A DNA stretch of 45,371 nt from an uncultured Prevotella sp. (GTDB taxonomy: Bacteria; Bacteroidota; Bacteroidia; Bacteroidales; Bacteroidaceae), in contig CALUGW010000003.1 in the NCBI GenBank assembly GCA_944320305.1, positions 1-45,371 of the forward strand, read 5' to 3'. Under the pieces are notes generated by a model. The model saw only the letters and a program-made list of their open reading frames with translations. It was not told where the DNA came from and ran no database searches. The position numbers and the translations under genes are program-made. Shown one piece after another: positions 39,371 through 45,371 of the stretch (positions within the stretch are counted from its first letter, which is position 1; the number at the start of each line of letters is the position of its first letter).

Positions 39371-40192
39371 ATGACTGGATATTTGACAAGTGACACACGC
39401 AAAGTCACAACCCACAGATTCATAGAGATGAAGCAGCGCGGGGAGAAGATCTCGATGCTCACCTCATACGATTTCACCACTGCCGGAATTGTGGACGCGG
39501 CCGGCGTGGACGGCATTCTGATAGGCGACTCGGCCTCGAACGTGATGGCTGGCAACACCACCACGCTGCCGATGACCGTTGACCAGATGATATACCACGC
39601 CCGCTCGGTGGCCAAAGCCGTGAAACGGGCGCTGGTGGTGTGCGACATGCCGTTCGGAAGCTACCAGGCCGACAGTACCGACGGCGTGAAGAACGCCATC
39701 AGGATAATGAAGGAGAGCGGCTGCGACGCTCTGAAACTGGAGGGCGGCATTGAGATTATCGACACCGTGAGACGGATAATCGGCGCGGGAATACCCGTGA
39801 TGGGCCATCTGGGCCTCACCCCGCAGAGCATCAACAAGTTCGGCACCTACGCCGTGCGCGCCAAGGAGGAGGCCGAGGCCGAAAAGCTGCTCAGCGACGC
39901 CAGGGCGCTGGCCGGCGCCGGATGCTTTGCCGTGACGCTGGAGAAGATTCCTGCAAAGCTGGCCGAGAGAGTGACCCGCGAGATTGACGTGCCGACCATC
40001 GGCATAGGCGCCGGCGGCGGAACAGACGGGCAGGTGCTCGTGGTGGCCGACATGCTGGGCATGACCAAGGGCTTCAGCCCGCGCTTCCTGCGCCGCTACG
40101 CCGACCTGAACACGGTGATGACCGACGCCATCGGCAACTATGTGAGCGACGTTAAGAGCGGCAGCTTCCCCAACGAGAGCGAGTCTTACTGA
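39371..40192 (+). CDS. 3-methyl-2-oxobutanoate hydroxymethyltransferase (PanB)
   Basis: A 273-residue enzyme of the first committed step of pantothenate and coenzyme A synthesis; it transfers a hydroxymethyl group from methylene-THF to 2-oxoisovalerate. Visible are [54 protein letters not shown], and [16 protein letters not shown]. The metal-binding Asp in GDSAS and the catalytic Glu region are intact. Confidence 0.95.
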   Translation: MTGYLTSDTRKVTTHRFIEMKQRGEKISMLTSYDFTTAGIVDAAGVDGILIGDSASNVMAGNTTTLPMTVDQMIYHARSVAKAVKRALVVCDMPFGSYQADSTDGVKNAIRIMKESGCDALKLEGGIEIIDTVRRIIGAGIPVMGHLGLTPQSINKFGTYAVRAKEEAEAEKLLSDARALAGAGCFAVTLEKIPAKLAERVTREIDVPTIGIGAGGGTDGQVLVVADMLGMTKGFSPRFLRRYADLNTVMTDAIGNYVSDVKSGSFPNESESY

Positions 40193-40259
40193 GCCAGCCC
40201 GGGCGGCACCGGGCCGCGACGGACACACACATCCGGGCCTCAACCGGCCACAAACAGCA

Positions 40260-40306
40260 TTGCGCTATTTCCTTTGCAGAATAAAAGCCGCAAGGAAATA
40301 GCGCAA
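40260..40306. terminator. hairpin between convergent panB and AddB-like genes
   Basis: TTGCGCTATTTCCTT (40260-40274) and its exact reverse complement (40292-40306) face each other across 17 nt. It lies between convergent genes and probably ends both transcripts, although neither side has a long U-tract. Confidence 0.6.
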
Positions 40307-40316
40307 ACCGTATGCC

Positions 40317-43238
40317 TCATATTCCACAAATCTGAGCGTAAGGGCAAGTGCGGCAGATGTTCCTGTCGGAGGTGGGAACAAAAGGCGTGGAGGCGTCGAA
40401 TATCTCATTGACCGTCCGTCTGACCAGCTCCTCAAAGAGTTCGCGGAACTCCTCCACATCCGTTATCTTCCGCTTGCCGAAACACAAGGTAGGGTCGTAA
40501 TCATCGCCGGCGGCATGCTGTATGAACAGCAGGGCGGGGCTGACGGCGCAGCCCTGCCCAGACGCCTTGGCGCTACGGCTGACAATCATGCAGTAAAGCA
40601 GAGCCTGGAGGTAATAGTCGCTGTGGTCCTTGATGCGGCCGCTGTCGAACACCGACTCCACATCGGGCAGACTGCCCATGCGCCGCCCGCCGGTCTTGTA
40701 GTCAACAACCCTCACCGTCTCCACACCGTCGCGCACCACACGGTCAATCCGGTCCACCCTCCCGCCGATTGACGTGGTGAATGTGCTATCGCCAAGACTG
40801 ACCTCACAGTCCTCGCACACGTCCTTTTCCAGGCCGATGATGGTGAACGGCGCCTGGCGCAAGTCTATTTCCAGCAGGCGTTTAAGATACGTCACAATCA
40901 CCTCGCGGTTGATGAGCTGCAGCCCGCTGTACTCGGGCTTCGGCGGCGTGGCGCCGGGCGCGCCGTTCCAGCCAAAGACCTCCTTGGCGAAAGCCGAGTC
41001 CACGACCTGCAGCATCAGGCGCGTGTCCTTGCGCGCGGCCTCTATCACGCCAGCCGTAACAAGCCCCCCGCCGCGCATGAGCCTGCCGTAAAGTTCCTGC
41101 GCCGCCGCATGAAACACATTGCCAAAGGCCCTGTTGTCCATGCTGCCTGCGTCGTCGGCCTCACGGATCCGGCACACATAATTATAATAAAACTGCAACG
41201 GGCAGCGCAGATACCTGTTGATGGCCGACGGCGTGAGCAGGCAGGAGGCCGCAGTCTCTCTCGGCACAGCCTTGTCGAACCTTTTCCGCAACAGCTCAAG
41301 AGCCGTCGCTGTCTTCACGACCGGAGCCGGACGGCTACGGTCGGTGTCAAGTCCGGCCTGCAGCGACACCTTGTTGATGCGGTGCCCGCTCTCAATCATA
41401 ATCTGCAGCAGGAAGCGGCTCATCTCGCCGGAGGCACCGTTGCCCACCGAACTGTTGTACATCACGGTGATGTCGCGCGCCCGCTGCAGCAGCCGGTAGA
41501 AATAATAAGAATATATTGCCACCTTGTTGTCGATGGTGGTCAGGCCGAACGCCTTGCGGATGCTGTAGGGAATGAACGAGGTGTCGTTGACTCCCTTGGG
41601 CATGTTTCCCTCGTTGCACGACAAGACAAGCAGGTGGTCGAAGTCCAGATTTCTCGTTTCCAGAATGCCCATCACCTGCAGTCCCACGGCAGGCTCGCCG
41701 TGGAAAGGAATGCTTGTGGACTGTATCATCTGCTTGACAAGGCGCTGCAGCGTGACGGAATCGACAACAAGGTCGCCTGACGCCATAAGCCCGGCCACAC
41801 GCCTCGCCAGCGAGAACATCCTGAACATGGCCTCGTTGAACAATGTGTCGCCCTCATCGCCGGCAGACAAGGCAATGCGCTTTATGACCTCCGTCACCCA
41901 CTCCGCTATCTGCCGGGCCGACGGCATGCCCGGAAACGCGGAGTCAAGGCTGCCGAACAGCAGCGCCGTTCCCTCGTCAACACAAAGCCGGCCGCGCGGA
42001 ACCATGGATGCCCGCACACCGGTGGCGAGCGATTCGAGCAGGGCCGGGCCTTGCCCGGTGACAAACTTGTGGACATAGGGGTGCCGCAGCACAGAACAGA
42101 CATACTGTACACGGTATTTTTCCTGATTTGCCGAATAGCCCATGGTCTGAAGATTCATAAGAGCCGCCACCAGCGAGCTCCATGGCGATTGCGAAAGCGG
42201 GTAGCCCGTCGTTATGTTGACGCAGCCCAAATTGTCAGGGAGGCTGTGTATCACGGTCTTCAGCAGCTTCTCGTCGCACATCACCACGGCCGTGCGCCGC
42301 CCGTCGCCAATGCGCCCTGCGTGCTGAAGCCATTCGCCGATATAGCGCGCCTGTATGTTCTCGGATGTTGCTGAGATGTATGAGATATCCTTGCCTGCCG
42401 AGAAGTTGTTGTAAATCTCATCTGAGGCGGAGTCAAGCTCGTTGGGAAATTCCGACAGATAGGACGAGATGTAATGGCCGGCCTCGTGCTCCCCATTTGC
42501 GCGCGAAACGTAGTACTTGTCGAAATCCCAATAGAACCTGGCCTTACCAGCCCCGGCCAGTTTCCTGAAAATGCGCCGCTCAACCTCGTGAAGCATATTG
42601 AAGCCCACGAAGATGTAGCGTCCGTATTTGAAGTCCACCGTCTCGTCCTCGGCCACTTTCCTGTACAACGCCCCCTCGTATGCCAGCCCCTGACGGTCCA
42701 GACGCTCGTTGAACGACACGTAGATGTCGTGAAAACGGCTCCACAACTCTAAAAACCGCCTTTTCAGCTCGCTGTTCTTGTCCTCTGAAAAAGTCTTGAA
42801 GAATCTTCTCAGCAGCCCGGTCTGCTCTGCGGTCAGATAGGAAAGGTCGTCAAGCTCATGGTAATTCTTCAAGTTGCTGAACACTTTTCCGGCATCGGCC
42901 ATGTTCTTGTCGATGTCGTCGAAGTCTGACAGCAACAGCTGCCCCCAGCCGTAAAAATGGTCAAGCGACTCGTCAAGGCCGGTGCATTCGGCAAAGCTCT
43001 TGTGCAAATCACAGACAAGCTTGATGTCGTCGGCCACCTGCAGCCGCGAGTGATTCCTGAACAGGTCGCTGATTGTAATGTATGTCGGACACCAGACGGG
43101 GCGCGCCGCGTCTCTTGCCAAATAGGAGTTCATAAACAGTGAGGCGCGCTTGTTTGGAAAAACAATCACTGTGTTGGAAAAGTCGGAGCCGTACTTGTCA
43201 CGCAGGTCGGCCGCCACATATTCTAAGAATGATTTCAT
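40317..43238 (-). CDS. AddB-like PD-(D/E)XK nuclease/helicase-related subunit
   Basis: A 973-residue protein starting MKSFLEYVAADLRDKYGSDF. The N-terminus VIVFPNKRASLFMNSYLA takes the place of the AddB ATP-binding region but has no GxGKT. The C-terminus holds the RecB-type nuclease with VVDYKTGGRRM and LQALLYCMI, framed by cysteines in RCPLQFYYNYVCR and ICRTCPYAQICGI that fit the AddB iron-sulfur cluster. With the neighbouring AddA-like helicase it should resect double-strand breaks. The start overlaps the AddA-like stop as ATGA. Confidence 0.85.
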   Translation of the reverse strand: MKSFLEYVAADLRDKYGSDFSNTVIVFPNKRASLFMNSYLARDAARPVWCPTYITISDLFRNHSRLQVADDIKLVCDLHKSFAECTGLDESLDHFYGWGQLLLSDFDDIDKNMADAGKVFSNLKNYHELDDLSYLTAEQTGLLRRFFKTFSEDKNSELKRRFLELWSRFHDIYVSFNERLDRQGLAYEGALYRKVAEDETVDFKYGRYIFVGFNMLHEVERRIFRKLAGAGKARFYWDFDKYYVSRANGEHEAGHYISSYLSEFPNELDSASDEIYNNFSAGKDISYISATSENIQARYIGEWLQHAGRIGDGRRTAVVMCDEKLLKTVIHSLPDNLGCVNITTGYPLSQSPWSSLVAALMNLQTMGYSANQEKYRVQYVCSVLRHPYVHKFVTGQGPALLESLATGVRASMVPRGRLCVDEGTALLFGSLDSAFPGMPSARQIAEWVTEVIKRIALSAGDEGDTLFNEAMFRMFSLARRVAGLMASGDLVVDSVTLQRLVKQMIQSTSIPFHGEPAVGLQVMGILETRNLDFDHLLVLSCNEGNMPKGVNDTSFIPYSIRKAFGLTTIDNKVAIYSYYFYRLLQRARDITVMYNSSVGNGASGEMSRFLLQIMIESGHRINKVSLQAGLDTDRSRPAPVVKTATALELLRKRFDKAVPRETAASCLLTPSAINRYLRCPLQFYYNYVCRIREADDAGSMDNRAFGNVFHAAAQELYGRLMRGGGLVTAGVIEAARKDTRLMLQVVDSAFAKEVFGWNGAPGATPPKPEYSGLQLINREVIVTYLKRLLEIDLRQAPFTIIGLEKDVCEDCEVSLGDSTFTTSIGGRVDRIDRVVRDGVETVRVVDYKTGGRRMGSLPDVESVFDSGRIKDHSDYYLQALLYCMIVSRSAKASGQGCAVSPALLFIQHAAGDDYDPTLCFGKRKITDVEEFRELFEELVRRTVNEIFDASTPFVPTSDRNICRTCPYAQICGI

Positions 43239-45371
43239 ACTTCTTCTACCAGATTGTCGTAAACATACCACAAATAGCCTTTCACACTCTCATAGCCCAT
43301 TTCTGCCAGCAATTTCTTATACTGTCTGACCTGCCCGTGGTGCTGCGCCGGCATACGCCTGCCGAACTTGAAGTCAACAACAATGACCTCGCTGCCACGG
43401 ACCATCACCCTGTCGGGCCGTCGCTCAACCAGATTCCCGTCTTCGTCGCGGAACATAATGGCACACTCCCTGAATAATGTCCACCCGCCGGAAAACCAAT
43501 TCCTCACCCTGCTGTCTGTGAAGCTCCGCCGCAGAAGCGCTGCAATCTCCTCCGCCGAGACGCCATAGCCAAGCCCTTCTGCATCCAACCGGCCCACCAC
43601 TGAACTTATATCATCCAATGTGGCGATTGAGGAGAACACCTTGTGCAACGCCGTTCCGGCCCGAAGCCTGTCGTTTTCCGCGACAGACCTCAGGCTGTCG
43701 ATGAAGTCCTGGCTCTTGTTGCTCTGTCTGAACTCAACCTTGTTTTTATGGGCGCGGACATCAAGTGTCATTGAAACCGGAGGCGCAAGAAACAGGTTGT
43801 CCGTGTGCTTCTGCGACGGTTTGCTGTCGACGGAAACAGTGCCGTACTCAAATACGATTTCAGAATCATTGTCGGCAGGAATCTCAAAATCCGCGCCTGT
43901 CAATTCCCTTGCCACATCCGGCAGGCACGACTGGATTATCTCCGAGCGCGAATTGGCCGCGTTCCTCTTGCCGATCACAACCAGATTGCCACCCGCTCTG
44001 GTAAAGGCAACATACAGAAGGTTCAGGTTATCGACAGTGTTCTGCAGCCGCTCTGTCTTGTAGTCGTCCTCGTAAATCGTGCCGAGGAGCCTTTTGCCAT
44101 AATCAACCGGCACCACCGGCAATTCGCCATACGGCGGCTCGGCAGGACTGCACCACAGAATGTTGCCGCCGCTCTTCTCCAGCTGCCAATCGCAAAAGGG
44201 AACAATGACAGTGTTGAACTCCAGTCCCTTGCTCTTGTGTATTGTCAGCAGCCTCACCCCCTTGACCGTGCCGCTCTGTATCGCGGTGTCGCATATTGTC
44301 TCATTCCATCTGTCAACAAAGGCGTCAATGTCCGCAAGATTGTCGTCAACAAAATCGCTCAACTGGTCAAAAAAGGCACAGACATAAGCCTGCTGGTCTG
44401 CAAACCTGTCCAACTTGAAAATATAAAAGAGCTGTTCAGCCAGATCATACAATGGCGTGGCAAGCAGGTCGTCCATATTTTCGGCATATTCCCTCGGCAA
44501 TATCTCAGCAAGCTCCTTGCCGGCAAAATCCTCTTCAGGCACATTTCTGCCCAATATCTTGTTCTGATAAACATTGGCGAGGAATGCCTTTGAGATTCTG
44601 TCGTCCCTGTGGGTCAGCAGATGCATGGCCTGCACTATCACATTCACAGCCTGGGAGCCGCCCAAACGGAACGCCTCGTCTGACACGATGCTGACCTCCG
44701 GCAGGTTTTCCGCAAAATATTTTGCCATCAGCGGTATGTGCTTGTTAGACCGGACGAGTATCGCCATGTCGTCAAACGAGACACCGTTGTCATTAAGAAG
44801 CCTTATCTTAGAGGCTGTCTCGGCCAGCGTCCGCTCAACATAGTCATCCGTCGCGGGCAGCAGCTCCACACTGACGAAGCCCGAGCCGTCGCGCGAAGAC
44901 GAGATTTTCTGCACCACGTCGGCATAGGCGTTCTTCAGCTGTGCATAATACTGAGCCTCTTCTTGATCCGCCCCCTCGCTTTCCTTCCGGGCCGCGCTTG
45001 TGAAAAAGGCATTGTTGAAAGCGACAATATTGCGCTGAGACCTGTAGTTGGTGTTGAGCGTGAGCACCTCGAGCTGTCTTTCCGGGTGGGCGAACTGGCC
45101 CTCGATATTGTTCAGCAGGCGCCAGTCGCTGTCGCGCCAGCGGTAGATGCTCTGCTTCACATCGCCCACAATAATGTTTCTTGCCCCCGCTCTGCTCATG
45201 CTGTCCCGGAGCAGCACCTTGAAATTGTGCCACTGAATGTTGCTCGTGTCCTGAAACTCGTCAATCATCATGTACTTGATCTGGGTGCCGATTTTCTCGT
45301 AAACGAACGGAGAATCACTGTCGCTGATGAGCGATTTGAGCAGAAACTGCGTGTCGCTCAGCAAAAAGCGG
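43235..45371 (-). CDS. AddA-like UvrD/Rep helicase-nuclease, C-terminal part (cut by window edge)
   Basis: At least 709 residues of a superfamily 1 helicase. Present are the Walker B motif MIDEFQDTSNIQW, GDVKQSIYRWRDSDW, LTLNTNYRSQRNIV, LTIHKSKGLEFNTVIVPF, and VAFTRAGGNLVVIGKR. The C-terminal nuclease has VIVVDFKFGRRMPAQHHGQV. The Walker A segment and the true start lie beyond the right edge. It pairs with the AddB-like protein to unwind and trim broken DNA ends before RecA loading. Confidence 0.9.
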   Translation of the reverse strand, partial: RFLLSDTQFLLKSLISDSDSPFVYEKIGTQIKYMMIDEFQDTSNIQWHNFKVLLRDSMSRAGARNIIVGDVKQSIYRWRDSDWRLLNNIEGQFAHPERQLEVLTLNTNYRSQRNIVAFNNAFFTSAARKESEGADQEEAQYYAQLKNAYADVVQKISSSRDGSGFVSVELLPATDDYVERTLAETASKIRLLNDNGVSFDDMAILVRSNKHIPLMAKYFAENLPEVSIVSDEAFRLGGSQAVNVIVQAMHLLTHRDDRISKAFLANVYQNKILGRNVPEEDFAGKELAEILPREYAENMDDLLATPLYDLAEQLFYIFKLDRFADQQAYVCAFFDQLSDFVDDNLADIDAFVDRWNETICDTAIQSGTVKGVRLLTIHKSKGLEFNTVIVPFCDWQLEKSGGNILWCSPAEPPYGELPVVPVDYGKRLLGTIYEDDYKTERLQNTVDNLNLLYVAFTRAGGNLVVIGKRNAANSRSEIIQSCLPDVARELTGADFEIPADNDSEIVFEYGTVSVDSKPSQKHTDNLFLAPPVSMTLDVRAHKNKVEFRQSNKSQDFIDSLRSVAENDRLRAGTALHKVFSSIATLDDISSVVGRLDAEGLGYGVSAEEIAALLRRSFTDSRVRNWFSGGWTLFRECAIMFRDEDGNLVERRPDRVMVRGSEVIVVDFKFGRRMPAQHHGQVRQYKKLLAEMGYESVKGYLWYVYDNLVEEV

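Overview
The window is high-GC Bacteroidales DNA, probably from a Prevotella-like or Muribaculaceae-like gut organism. The host signs are Bacteroidetes-type promoters (TTTG, about 19-22 nt, TAnnTTTG), the L28-L33-DUF4295 cluster, DUF4494, a DUF5117/DUF5118-type zinc protease, an M6 protease with a type IX-like C-terminal tail, and an EFR1-type flavodoxin/ferredoxin. I cannot fix the genus from sequence alone.

Region 1 (about 67-18,500) is the structural half of an HK97-type siphophage, nearly all on the minus strand. Read right to left it encodes portal, prohead protease, major capsid, head-tail connectors, a gp10-like protein, tail completion protein, major tail protein, tail assembly chaperone G/GT with a candidate -1 frameshift site, tape measure, two large tail or receptor-binding proteins, a small protein, a tail fibre with a pyocin-knob end, holin, and an amidase cut off after about 50 residues. 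One small AT-rich membrane-protein gene sits on the opposite strand with its own promoter. No terminase, integrase or replication gene is present. The capsid and gp10 reading frames are each interrupted by a one-base shift. It is most simply a decaying, packaging-deficient prophage remnant, although base-calling errors could explain the two frame breaks. Four gaps between the phage genes hold arrays of 7-nt units, three of them with a short GC-rich palindromic core that is flipped in one copy.

Region 2 (about 18,600-21,000) is a cluster of very small minus-strand genes: three DUF5053-like paralogues and two related 44-52 aa proteins, arranged in modules. Each module has a near-identical promoter (TATCTTTGCA), and hairpins or terminators separate the modules.

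Region 3 (21,100-28,600) is a core housekeeping block on the minus strand. It holds map, tsaD, pncC; then rpmB, rpmG, DUF4295 and a terminator; then ftsY, rimO, a HU-type gene, and a HU-transmembrane-LysM fusion closed by a strong terminator. The fusion protein looks like a physical link between DNA and peptidoglycan.

Region 4 (29,000-40,200) is on the plus strand: low-molecular-weight protein tyrosine phosphatase, a secreted zinc protease, rlmD, a phosphate-selective-type porin, an EFR1-type redox protein overlapping a secreted M6 protease, DUF4494, yggS and panB. Region 5 (40,300-45,371, minus strand) is an AddA/AddB-like helicase-nuclease pair for double-strand break repair; AddA runs off the right edge. 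Two gaps of over 500 bp in region 4 carry long palindromes and a MITE-like element and no gene I can support.
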